A stretch of DNA of 64,000 nt from Cruorifilaria tuberocauda (lineage: Eukaryota > Nematoda > Chromadorea > Rhabditida > Onchocercidae), in NCBI GenBank assembly GCA_013365365.1, contig JABVXU010000158.1, forward strand, positions 47,580 through 111,579, written 5' to 3'. Both the position numbers and the translations under genes were made by a program. The notes under the pieces were generated by a model. The model had not been told where the DNA came from, ran no database searches, and saw nothing but the letters and a program-made list of their open reading frames with translations. Within the stretch, counting starts at the first letter, position 1. Each line of letters begins with the position of its first letter. Below, piece by piece: positions 1 through 12,839 of this stretch.

Positions 1-4
1 TTAT

Positions 5-3000
5 TCACCTGACAACGCATAGCCGATCAGCTCTTTCAAAATTGGCCCTTACCAATTCATAATATTGGCCATCAGATAGTACTACTGAACGCAGTTTCAA
101 GCACTTCAGTCGAAGAGTATCAATAAATTTACTAAAGCAGAATAGTAATACTGATTCGAAATGCAGATATTAAAATTCAATTGAAATTGTGGGTAAATGA
201 GTGAATTAAGGAATGGAAGTACTGAGTAATGCTAAGTATCTCACCTCGATTTGTCGCTGAATCTTAAAGTTCCATCATCCCAACGAATTTCAAGACGACA
301 TAGTTTTGGACAGTTTTGTGCAATACTATCGATAAATTGATCAATATGAATTTTCGCAAGTACTTTTGAGCAACAGTCTTCCGCCGTTCCCATGACAAGC
401 ACTCTACGAAATTTCTTGATGTGTTTGAATTTCAAAACATGTTGCGAAATCTTCGAGGAAATACACTAATATAGTATTTTAATAAATTTTAAGTTGCAGT
501 AAAAATCTTTGCCAAGTATCAGGTTGATCTGAGATAAAAAGCGAGCAATAAACTGGCGCGATTATGTTGAGTTAAAAAAGCTTACCTAATGTTTTTAAGC
601 TTTGGGATCATATTTGTCCAAAAGTATTCCAATAATTTATGGTGTCCGCCTAAGTTTAAGCCCAGCAATTGGTTACCCATTCTGGATATGAAATCAGTTA
701 ACGATGCTTCATTCAGCGAATCGCACGTGTCCAAGTTAAGATACTGTAAATTTACAATAGAATCTGAACCCAGCCAGGCTTCTAGAACCTGAAAATGAGC
801 TGATAAATGTTTGGAAATATGTGCCCCTGATTTTGACCTATTTCCTCTTTTTATAGCAAGTATTACACAAAATGTTACTGTATAATCTCACTTGATCATT
901 CATATTTTCCAGCCAGGACGCATCAAGCCAAATGAGATGTTTTAATCGAGTTAAGGTACTAATTAATGCATCAGACGATAATTCAGTACCACAAATATTT
1001 AGCTCTTCAATGTGTGTTTTCTCCCATTCGACGGATTTTATGATTTCATTGTTGAGTGCTGAAGTTTATTTTTATTGATAAATTACGTATATAGTTGGCT
1101 TAGTTCCTATGCTTTAAAGTCAGGTCTTTCTTCCAATGATATCCCTATCACATGGTTTTACGATGTTACAAAGTTCTTTATGTGGGAACTTATTTTGCAG
1201 ACTAATTTCTAAAGAAAAACATTCTATTTCCATTACAAAAATCATATATTGCTGGAAAGCTCATACAAGTCGATAATATGCTCATGCTTATTAGCCACCT
1301 ACGGTAAAATGCTTGAAAGCCAATAGGGAAGGCTATCTAGTGATATAAGTTAATTACTCAAGAGAAACTCACTTGCGTGAGCGAGAAGAAGACTTCGAAG
1401 TTTTTTGCAGCGTTGCAAAACAAGTCGAAGACAAGATCCTGTAACTTTTACGCAGTAATTGACGCAGAGGCACTCCAAGTGGGCGCAGTTGGATGATATT
1501 GACTCAACATGTTCGTCTGTTATGAAAGGTACCTAAACTCTTTATTTATTTGACATGAAAGCCTGAAGGTATCACAAAAAAAAATTCAAAAGGAAGCTTG
1601 AGGCTTACAGGCATTATAATAGTCATTTAACACTTCTTTCTTGAGGAGACAGCAGAAAAAATTTAAAGTTTATTTGAATAAAATTCTCTATATCTCTTAA
1701 ACTACCACTTACTTAGTAATTGTGGAAATTTGAGCTGTTGAGATTGAAGAAAGACAACAGATTTGAAAGAATGAAGATTGAGATTTTTAAAATTAATAAT
1801 GTATAATTAATATACTAACACCCCAAAAGTTAACAACACGAAGATTCGGTATGTACTGTTTTAGTTTATGTACATTCACTGTCTCATAAACTTCCTCTTC
1901 TTCGTCTTCTATCTTTTCATATGTTCCTGTAAACGCCGTAAAATTATCGGAATCCTGAATCGACTAGGATTGTTATAAGGAAGATTGATTAAGATATAAA
2001 AAGTTGCTAAAATCATTACTTCAACTATTTGACTTAATATGATCAAGAATTAAAATATCAATGATATCGTAATTAAATTTGTTGTTAAAATGAAATACGT
2101 TAATTACCAATGATTTGGAGCACTTCCATAGAAGAAATGAAGGTGTAAATTTTCCTCAAAAATCCTTCCAGAAAAATATTACCACTCAAACATATTGTTA
2201 GAGAGCGTAGTCTACTCGGGAAACTTTGCAAATCTGAGAAGTCGTGCAGTTGCATTGCTGTTGAAAAATCTGTCAATTAAGTAAAGAACATGAACAATAA
2301 CAAAACGAATCAATAGGAAAAATACTTATGGATCTTAATTTGAATAGACATACTAATAACTTCTAAACAAGTAGATCAGATTAAACAGTGCTGAATTATG
2401 GGTAGCATTATGGTCTCAGAAATTTCAAATAAGACAAAGACTTTACTACGTGTCATAGTAATCATTAAATTTTATCTTCTCAATTAGCGGAAAGATGACA
2501 TGAGACGATACTATACATTTTCTTACCACTAAGTGTTGTTCTAAATGATCAGATGAATCTGGCGAATTCAATATTGACTGCATTTGGCTAAACTTTCCGA
2601 AATTTTGCTTCATTTCAATACTTTAAAAGTACTGGATATTAAATAATTGAAAAGCAAAAAAGCTGGTGTCATACCTAATGTCATAGACCAAAGCTGAGGA
2701 CATCGAGCAGCTAATTCATGAAGTATATTAGGTGTTATCAAATCGGTTGCTAGTTCAATCACTCGTAATTCTGTAAAACGCGATCCAATCAAATGCAGCA
2801 AATAATCTTGGTTGGTAACCTGAAAAATTCTGTTCGAACATAAAAATGTTGATTTAATGTTGAAATTCAAATGAATCGCTATTATGTAACTACTCTCACT
2901 ATCACATGAGTTAAATTTTCAGTTATAATAAAAAAGGGACAGAACTCTAAGATAGCTCGCAATGAAACACTCAAAATATAGAGTCACACGAGTTCAAATT

Positions 3001-3868
3001 CCGTAAGAATCACATTTGGTTCTTAGAATATTCATTTGATATAACAAAATATTTTATTTTTTGGTTGGAAAGTTTTTGGTTTTTAACTTTTTTGGAAGCT
3101 GGGTTAATTTTACTACTGTTGTTGACTTTTTCTAGCATTAACCCAGCGGTCTTTTGTTTAGCAACCTTTTGCTGAAAGCACATGCAGAAACTCTGCCATA
3201 ATTTTCTATGCAACTAAATATAAGGTACGAACCTGCAAACCACCATATGACGGACGGAAAGAGATAAGATGCCATAACGATGGACTCTGAGCGATTTCTT
3301 TCCAGCGCTTACAAACTTGTCCAACGATAAGTACTTGATAAGGTGACAAATATGAAAATATTGCCTGGAGCATTTTATCCGGTAGATTGTCTACCGTCTG
3401 CAAAGAACAAGAGATGGCAACTGAAAAAGAAAAGAAAAAAGAGTTTCATCTTTATGTAATGACGTTTGCAAATAAATAATAATTAATAACAAAAAAAGAA
3501 ACAAATCTATCCTGTCCGATGAAAACAAGCATTTTTGTCTTCTATAGCACAGAATAATTTCCGGATGCTGCTAAAAAGAAGCAAAATAGTTGATAAGATG
3601 TGAAAGATTCCTCCAGCTTAAAGATTCCAGTGGGTTTCACGTGACGATGGTAACATTGTGTAATGGATTTCAAGTTCTCTTACAAATTGTTAATATGTGA
3701 AGTTTCGATTAAAAAAAATTAAACATTGATAAATGTGATACCACAGGAATGACTAACAACGATATTGCCTAATGTAACTGTCGGCAGTTCGTCTTCCTCC
3801 ATTTTTTTGGTGAAGCTATTGATTTGATGCTTTGTTAAGCGACGGGTCATATCGTAGAGGGCTGCCAT
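5..3868 (-). CDS. F-box/leucine-rich-repeat (FBXL-type) protein, 10 exons, one apparent frameshift
   Basis: Probable substrate-recognition subunit of an SCF ubiquitin ligase. Exons, minus strand: 3868-3779, 3397-3233, 2819-2675, 2257-2109, 1926-1820, 1532-1373, 1058-892, 788-586, 403-245, 131-5; the TGA stop is at 7-5. Phases agree at every junction. Exon 2 holds the F-box (LPDKMLQAIFSYLSPYQVL, then VCKRWKEIAQSPSLW). Later exons carry degenerate LRR segments (FTELRVIELA, CPQLWSMTL, LRSLTICL, IPNLRVVNF, CAHLECLCVNYC, IEELNICG, LKHLIWLD, LQYLNLDTC, CPKLCRLEI). Exon 5 has an acidic EDEEEE stretch. The start ATG at 3868 is the first in frame and gives about 490 residues. Exon 4 needs one extra base near 2159-2162 to stay open; everything else is intact, so an assembly error is as likely as a broken gene. 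Which FBXL orthologue it is I cannot say. Confidence 0.85.
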
Positions 3869-6800
3869 TTTTCACTATTTCGATTTTAGTGATACCATAA
3901 AATTATGTACTGCATTTAATCAACTGATGACAAATTTGGACGGTACATTTTATACAAAAATATATGTTGGCGTAAGCCAGAACAATGGTATCGCGATACA
4001 TACCACTGGATGAATTCGTCCTTATTCATTCACTAAATGTTCTGCTAAAAAATAAGGTGGCGAATGAAGTAAAGAGGTTCACTGAACAAGCATGAGGAAC
4101 GAGTGGTGGCGGGATAACGTTCAAAGCCAATCATTTATGATGAGTTAGCTTGCGCCAAATACGCTTAATGAACTACTTTTTCAGTCTTCATCCCGACACA
4201 ACAAAAGCAACCACTCAAAATTATTTCATAAAAAAATTTATTTAGATTCAATTGATTTCAATGTTTTGTTTTTACCAGCAATGTTCCTCATAAGTGAGAA
4301 GAAATTATTAAGGGAGAAAATAATAGGAGATGCATGAGAAGAGAACGCTTAACGCTACATCAAATGGATTTAGGTGAAGTGGATGATTCGGTTAATTAAT
4401 GCATAACAAAGAAAGAATAAAGAAGTCTCAATGGGACTTACGATAGAATTTGTTGGCATGACGCGGCTATCATCGATAATTCAACAGTTCAATTGTATTG
4501 TAACTATTTTGAAAAAAGGGATCTCAATGAATGAAAAAGTAAGAAGAGATGACTCATGCTGAATAAATGGTAGTAGCGTAATAGATGCTATCGCCACATA
4601 ATAAATGTTGGGTGTAAGATGAAGCAGCAGTAGCAAAGTTGCTAGCACGAGAAGCAAAATAAGCTGGAAAACATCAGGCAGTTGGAAGCAACATTTGCTC
4701 GCAACCATTTGTAGTTCGTGCACTTTTGCCTCATGTACCTCGATTGGCAAAACAGCTTTAAATTAAAAGTTTTTCTCATCCTCCTCCTTTTCCTGCACTT
4801 CCTCTTGCACTATCTCATATCATATCATTAAACTTCTTGTGCCAAGCGTAATGCGAATCATATGCTAGCCATTCATCTTCCATGGGCTACTACTTCCTTA
4901 TACCCTGAATATTATTTATAGTTTATCCATTATTATCAGAACACGACGTGAATAATCCAGATTGCATATGTATCAAACATGTTGCTTCAAGGGACTACAC
5001 TACAAACATTTTATTCAAAAATTAGTTTGGTTTCTTAATGAGGAAGCAGTTTAAGCGTGTTTATAAGTATATCTGTACAACGTTCATCAATTCTCAGTAC
5101 TTTTAAAATCTTAGTTAAGCTCTTTAACTTATCCGTATAAGCTCACGATGAGAAGAAAGAAATGTTACTCTTCCAGCCGATTACAGCTTTTTTATTTACT
5201 TGACACCATTCACAGCAATCACCCTCTCTACTGCAATTTGGGATTTCTGCTCATTCATAAATGCTCGTTTAAAAATGAACAAAAGAAAAAATATTTGCTT
5301 AGAAATTTCAATCAGTGATAATCAGCGAAAGTTAAAACAATAATCAAATATGAAATTGATTAAATCGCTGAAAATTTTAATGAGAAGTTTTATTAGTATG
5401 CAAGAAAACAAGTTTTAGCATTGTCTGCTTTCATAAAATTCGCTATTCCGGTTTTCGATAAATCGAACACTTTCCGTAAATAGATGTGATTGAAGAAAGT
5501 TGCAGGTAGATTTAATTGCAAACATTTGAATATGAATAAAAACGAGAGTTATAAGCATCCAAGAAACATTCTGAAGTACTGGTCTAAGCTTTTTAACAAT
5601 AAGGATTCACTAACTAATTACGTCCTGAATAAGTAAGAGATCGTAATATCAAAACTGTCGCTATTTTAAACTTTTTCCTCAACTTAATTATTCTTTGAAT
5701 AGAAAAGCAATCAGAAATTTTGCAAAAAATTTTTTTTTGGGCTTGATAAATATTTGACTTAATTATATACTTTCACTACAATTTTGCAAAACTCAAACTA
5801 GTTTAATTTAGTTTTCTTCCTACGAACAAATATTTACTAAAATTTGTCAAAATTTTTCTTACGCTTCATCTTTTCATGGCTGCGCAACAATGACCTATAG
5901 TGTTCGTCATTTCAAACTTATGTATTCTTGGAGTTTTTGAAATTTCTAAATAGCTTTTGCTTTTCGTTTAAAAGTCCTTCTAGGAAACAAACAATATAAC
6001 AATTTCGGTTCATTTTGTAAACGTCTACTTGTAAGCATAAATTGAAAACTTACAACTTGTGGAACCGCCATCACAGCAGTATTAGAAGCCACATTTCGTC
6101 GATTCATTGGAGAAGAACAAGTAAATGGAATATTATTGTATGGAACTGATCGAAGAGACTGAGTGCGGAAAAACTGTTAAACTTTCTGCTTAGCAACAAT
6201 CATTTAATCCGGCAATTGAATTGTTGAATTCCAAAGGTATGAGCCATCTTTAGTGAAATCTTTAATATAAAAATTGAATTGGAATTCTGCAAGTTGCAGA
6301 TGAAAGAAACGCCATGAAATTGAGAATATGGTCGGGAGTGGGACGATATGAGAAAGCTAGAAACACACGATGTTAGCTGACTGGGCAGTTCGTTCGAGAG
6401 GAGTGGAAAACGGAGGGGGAGAGGGGAATAAGGAAGAATACTGTTTACTGGAAGGTAGAATCGAGGAATACTGAAACTGATCCATGGTGTTCGCTATATG
6501 TTTCTAATAAAGGGACCGCAGAACTGCAGAGCTCTGCAGATCCAAATATTTGTAAACCGTAGTCTCGATTAGTAGAAGTTCACAAGTGAAGTGATGAGGT
6601 TTCAATTCGTATAGAGTTTTTTCGTTTTTTTAAATGCTTTTGAGCTGATACACTATCTACTGTGTAATATCCTTCCTTCGATACTGAGTTTACACACACA
6701 AAGATATATCTTATTACTCGAGGACAGTTCAAAATAAATTGAAAAGTGAGAAAGGGAATTTCTTGGAAAAAGCAAAGTTACATAGCTATGATCGTACAGC

Positions 6801-9800
6801 TACGTCGAAGCATTCTGCCACCAATCGAATCGATCTAATAATGCTCCAAATCTCCTGTTTATTTTTTTAACTCAATTTAACTCAATTTTTTAAAAAGATG
6901 TTCTCGTCTTTGCAGATTGGAAAGTCCTAACAAGGTGTATACCAACTATGCGATCAGATTGCTTAATTTTGCAATGTTGAAGCGGATAATCGGTTCGTTT
7001 TAACAAATACTAGCCATCAAAAGTAATTTTAAATATATTTGAGAATATCTAACTTACTCGTTGAAGATGCAAGACTTAGCAACAGGAAACGTTAGCCTAC
7101 CAATATACTATAAATATAATCATTTGCTCCAACCAGCAGTTAGTTTAGTTTAATTTATTAGTTTATTTTGTGGCAAAACAAAGAAGAGCCGACGTCTAAT
7201 ACTTATTCATTTCTGATCAGCTAGTGTAATACTTCGACTAGTAAAAAGATTATTGCCCGATCGAACATTGAATTCGCTAGAAAAAAAATTCGTAAAAAAT
7301 CTGATAACAGGTCACGTATATGACTGGGAATGTATGGACGCACTCTTATCTGTGAAATTTAAGATGTACATTACATACGTCTCTATTTGGAAATGATTAC
7401 AATCAAGTATCGTAAAAGAATAACGGGAATATTTCTAAACATTACATTAGAGTGTCCTACTAAAACGTTAAAAGCTTAATGAAGAAATAAAATGAACAGA
7501 AACGATGTGACAACCCATACTGATTGATAATTCTCTAACGTTGGCGGTGATGAGTGCCGCTAGTTTTGACGGTGATGATACTACGATTTATAATGACCAA
7601 AAGTTATCCGCCGTTTAGCTTTTATAATTATCAGTGTTTTGATCGGTAGATGACATAAGAGGAATTAAATGACCGAATAATTAGCTATTTTATTAAATGT
7701 TCACTAGGACAACAGAAAAACTTGGAATAATTAGGATGGTTTTCAACGAGATTCGAAGTCGATCATCAAAACTTGCGGGCGCTCTCGTCATACTTAGCGC
7801 CCAATTAATTCGTCCAATTGCTTTCATCTTTGCATAAATTCGCTTTTTTTTCTTCCATGAAAATGTTTTTCTTGCACCGCGTACAACTCTTCATTTTGCT
7901 TCAAGCCCTATAGTTCACTAATGTTCCAAGCAGGAATATTTTCATTGATTACCATGTATTCGCACAGAATAACTACTTTTCCTCTCATTTTTATCTGTAA
8001 AACACATTACAGATTATTATAATCTATAATAAAATAATGTTTGCAAAGGTGCCTCATTCAAAATATACTCAATAAAAAAGAAAATTTGAACTAAAAGTTT
8101 AAAAAGTCAAAACTGTGATTTGATTACAAATTGCAATATTGTCTGTCGATATATATATATATATATATATGAAATCCAAAACCAAAGCTGATTGCTTCTC
8201 TAATCACATTTTCTCATCAAAAAAGCTGGTAATAAGTAAGAAATCGAATAATATTACATGGAAATGTATAACCGCAGCGTATTTTACCGTGGAAAAGTAT
8301 AATCAGTGTTTCAAATATAATTAATCTCCAGATTTATTTCATCAGAATTTACAGTCGTTTTCTGAGTTGATATTAATTTCATTTGTACTACGAAGAATGA
8401 TTCAACTGTCGCCCTGCCAAAACTGATTTGAAAAATAAAAAAGATATTAATAATACACTAATATGTTGAAGGGTAGAAAAACCTAAAATACGTCTCAATC
8501 CGAATTGATCAGTCCCATCGACAGCTGGAGATACTTAAATTTAGCAATGATACTCTAAAATGTCATTAACATTCTATGAAAAGTTGAAAAAGATTTAATG
8601 AAAAAGCTTTAACTGGAGTGATTTGATGAAAAATTCCTAAATTGCGACTTTATCTGTAATTTTACCGCTTTACTTTTTTAAAAAATATACAGAAATGAAA
8701 AATATTGTGCAAAAAAAGAAAATATTTACTTGCCGATCAACCATTTGATTTGTCAATTCGAACATTGTTTCGGTTTAATTAATTTAATCTTACATAAGCC
8801 ATTTAAATTAATAAAGTGTTAGCTCCTCGTTTCACGAACAGGTAGTTGACAAAGCTGTAAAAGCAAAAACGGTTGAGGACCATTGACACTTACACCTAAT
8901 CGTCTCGTCAACAAATAGTAATAGGATTCGCTGAGGTCAAACGTCATCATTTCATAACAAACTTGAATGCATATATTGTACACTTTATCTTCATATTCAT
9001 AAAATGTGCGCTTTGCCATCAGAAGAAAAGGCAATGGAAACAAACGTCATAGACTGAGAGATCTGAGATAAGTGAAAGCAAATGTTGCTAAGTGAAAAAG
9101 CTCTGGGCTTCAAAGGATTATAATCAATGAATATTCGAAAATCGAAGTGTGTATTGTCGAGGCAATTTCGCACAGGTCAAGTTGAGAGAAGGAAAAAAAA
9201 TCACTACATACATTTCTTCCTCAACTTTGACGATTTTCTTCTTGCGAGTTCTCTACTGCAATATGTCTTCTTTGTCATTAATGCGGATGGAAAGAAAATT
9301 TATATATTTCTTAAAATCAAATGATGCACCTACGAATGCGATCAGTCTACAGATCATTATAAGACACAATTTCATCCAGCTAAATGATTTTATAATTTTA
9401 ATTTACTGAAATTATAAATGGTTTCTTGATGCTTCTCATATTGTTCATAGAACACTGATAATTTATTAGATGAGCTATCGATCGCCAATTCCTCTCTTGG
9501 CAGCAAACACTTCCAACTATCAAATAGTAGTTTCGCATACACTATTTGAAGAAATGAGATTTAAATCGAGGAATTCTCAAATCAGATAAAATCTTGCGTC
9601 TTTTATATTAGAAAAGAAACAAAGCATTAAGCGCAATCATACTATAGAATTATTTGGCTGCTTGGCTTCATAAATTAATATAAAAGTTGTTATGAATTAA
9701 TCTAAAAATAGTTGAAAACATAAGAAAATTTGCCTGTTCTTTGAAATTGAGTAAGAGGAAATACCGAGAGGAAGTAGCTTTGCAATGGATTCTCAAGTTG

Positions 9801-11925
9801 ACGCATAGCACTAAAGTTCGAATAGTTCCTATTGGAAGTAATCTCAACATTGAAGTGCAAAAAATGATCGTCATATGCCATTTTTCAGTCTCTGAGGTCG
9901 TGACAGTTGCACTTTCATTTGAACAAAAAAACTCGAAGATATCTTTTCAGTCAATATTTGAAAAGCTTCATAGATCTACAGAAAAATTCTTCGCCGTTTG
10001 GAGTTCTATGTTTGAACTACCCTTAAAAAACTAACCAATTTTAACTTCGTTGCTAAAAAATATAGGGACAAATGGAACAAATGGAATAGTAGGCGAAGTA
10101 AGCTAGCAATTTCGGTAGCAATTTTTTCACTTAAAATAATTCATGCATTTCGAATTCAACCTGAAAAGTTCCAAAAACGTTTTAAAATTAAATTTTACTT
10201 TTCTTGATTGCTGGCTTCGATTTCTAATTCCTAATTGCTTTCCAGGAATCCCATTTTGTTTCTTCACTTTGATATAGGGATGACGCCGATAGAAATGTTC
10301 CAGAGTCTAAAATCCTATATTCACCGCAGAAACTTCGAGCAAGCAAAACATTAAAATTAATAATGTTCAATGTTAACTTCACATTACCGATTTTAATTTC
10401 TTTGATTTTTGTCACCACTGCTACTTCTATCAGGATATATAATGGACATATATTATCTCTTCCGCATTTTTTGTCAGTATTTATCTTTTCAGGATGAAAA
10501 TAGATTGATTATTAAAATCATCATCTCCAGTCGGTTCATTTCCTATCACGTGAATAGTATAAATTATTGCAGCTTCATCTTATTTTGCTTCACACTGAGT
10601 GGTGAGCTCAATATTCGTCTGATCATTTTTTCATTCACTACAGAAAATCATATGATGCAAGGATTAGTTTTAATGAAACCATAAACATATCTTGAACAAT
10701 GGCAAGCAAATTTACAGCTAATTAAAATTGATGGCTTATAACAAATTGAATTTTAAAAGATTTCCTACTGCAAGTCTAATTATGGAAAAATGATATATGA
10801 AACTATTTTATCAAGTAATTTAGTTGACAAATCAGAAATGAAGAAAAATGAACTGCCGCTGCGTATTTCCCTTCGCAGTAAACAAAGAGCTAGTCATTAG
10901 TGCCATAAAATTAATCATCTTCCTTTTGTCTAACACAAGCAATTAAACAACTGGTATGAAACTATTACCAGTATTATTCTTAATGAATAATGCCATATGA
11001 TCGCTAATTTAATCAATTTCAGTGCGATGTAAAGTACCTGATGAGAAAACTCTCAGCCCTATCCACTTCACTTTGTTGACGGAACTATGCTCGTAAAAAA
11101 AGGCACGCAGTTCACGGAGACTTAAGAAAGACACATAATGTGCTTCAGTAATTTTTGTTTTACTCTCTAAGCCTGAAATTAAAATGGAATGTTAAAAGTT
11201 GAACAGAGTACTGCCGGTCTTTTCTTCTTCGTCACAGTATTTGAAATTTTGGAAAATTAAATCATCACCCCTTAGCAACATCCCTTACATCCTAAAGTAT
11301 GTTCAAGTGAATTTTTACTGATTGAAGTTTTTTCATACCGAATTTTAATAACCGATATTTGATAAAATCGAATTGGAAAGAAAGTAATATGAATGAATGC
11401 AATGTTCTTTCTGAATATACTTTAAAATGAATACTTTCATTACATTAAAGAACTGAACTATTTTCATTCATTAAAGGCCGTTTCGATTTGTTCTTTGTAG
11501 TATTTAAGAGTGCAGGAATCAGGAATTGTGGCGGGCTATTAACAATTATCACCAGGTCTACATGGATGTAAAATCTCTACATCTTTTTCATATGTTCACT
11601 TGATAAAAATGACTGAACTCTTACCGGAAAAATGAGTGCAAAGAAAGGGCATGATAAAAATTGGATTTTCCTCAAATTAATTTAAAAAACATGGGGAGGA
11701 GGGGAAGTGGATAAATGCACGGAACAGATAAGATAGGCAGAAGGGACAATTTGTGACATGTACCCGTGGAGTTGCTGGAAAATGGATTAAGAACGGGTCT
11801 GTTACCACGGACGAATATTGGTGGAATAACATTATTTCTTGAAAATGCGATCACAATGATACGGCCAAACGTCATTGTGAATGCCTTTTTATCTGTGTGG
11901 AAATCTTAACTACTATTACTGCTGT
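3869..11925. other. 8 kb without a recognisable gene
   Basis: AT-rich sequence upstream of the F-box gene. Open frames here are short, compositionally biased (Leu/Phe/Ile/Lys-rich) and lack splice partners; I could not join any into a gene. It holds a TA run at 8149-8170. Promoter elements of the F-box gene are presumably just above 3868, but no specific motif stands out. Confidence 0.5.
8149..8170. repeat. (AT)n microsatellite
   Basis: Eleven uninterrupted AT dinucleotides in intergenic DNA. The short reading frame running through it is an artefact of the repeat. Confidence 0.95.
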
Positions 11926-12060
11926 AATGATGATGATGATGATGATGATGATTGATGATGATGGATGATGATGATGATGATTGATAAAAATGGTAACTGA
12001 TGATGATGATGTTGATAATGATAATGATAGTGAGATGGTAATGATGACGGTGGTAGTGAG
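11926..12060. repeat. GAT-type trinucleotide microsatellite with degenerate tail
   Basis: A run of TGA/GAT triplets interrupted by single-base slips (ATT, GGA) up to about 11980, then decaying into GATGATGTTGATAATGATAATG-like units. It lies about 0.8 kb upstream of the cystine-knot gene. Both strands stay open through it, giving Asp-rich and Ile/His-rich frames, which is expected of a triplet repeat and not evidence of coding. Confidence 0.93.
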
Positions 12061-12839
12061 AGCGATGATGCTGGTGCTATCAGCGACCAGGACGACGATC
12101 GCGATGGTGATGATGAGATGCGATCGCCCTCTCTCTACGACGATGTTCCCTCGCGGGCTGATCGCTGCTATCCGATCTATCCCATTTTGCTGCTGCTCCT
12201 CTAATAGACGAATGAATCTATTTTTAACATTGATGTTTATCACTGTCTCATCTTTGCTCAGTTTCTATGCTTTTCCCTAATGCATGTTTACCATTTTTCT
12301 GTATATTCATTCCGATCATTATAGATTGTATTGCTGCCAGTTAGATCCATTATTGGAATTGTTATCATAGTCATAGGGATCATTCCTGCCACACTGATAT
12401 GATCAGTTCTCCTTGATCCATTGCCCTGTTTTCCCATCTCCTCTTTTTTGCGAAGTGTGATTGACTATGTTGTCTTGAAATTTGGAATGATGAACAGGAT
12501 GATTTGGGTTATAGCATGGTGAGTTATTGGCGCGTTCTAGGAGAATTGAAGAAGGATCAAAAATCAGTCAATCAAATGGAGGAAAGCAAGGTAGGAAGAT
12601 GGATAGCAAAAACAGTCCTGGATACTGGTACTGCTGGTATCTTGAAAACACTGCTATTTCCTCTCCTTTCTGGAACACTTGCAAACGGGAAGTAATATTA
12701 TTAGCGTTCAGTAATCAGATGATTTGTTTCGTAATTTGCAGACATCAGATGTGTACCAGCACCCGGTGGCACAATTGGATTTATGCTAAGCGACCACGAT
12801 AGAGGTGAAGAAGCGCTCGTGTGAAACAATCATCGCGTA
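12061..12839. other. Spacer upstream of the cystine-knot gene
   Basis: Between the microsatellite and the ATG at 12840. The first part (about 12060-12200) is noticeably more GC-rich than its surroundings. Short frames at 12504-12802 show no recognisable protein or splice structure. Likely promoter or 5' UTR sequence by position, but no motif is diagnostic. Confidence 0.4.

Noticed and set aside
2523..2585. Possible extra exon of the F-box gene on the minus strand (reads MQSILNSPDSSDHLEQ)
   Set aside because: It would not join in phase with the exon ending at 2675, while the exon starting at 2257 does and continues the LRR sequence directly.
4481..4750. Hydrophobic 89-codon minus-strand frame
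   Set aside because: Leu/Ile-rich composition expected from AT-rich DNA, with no domain, signal or splice partner.
11872..12280. Long frames on both strands through the GAT repeat
   Set aside because: Triplet repeats stay open in several frames; the predicted Asp-rich and Ile/His-rich proteins are artefacts.
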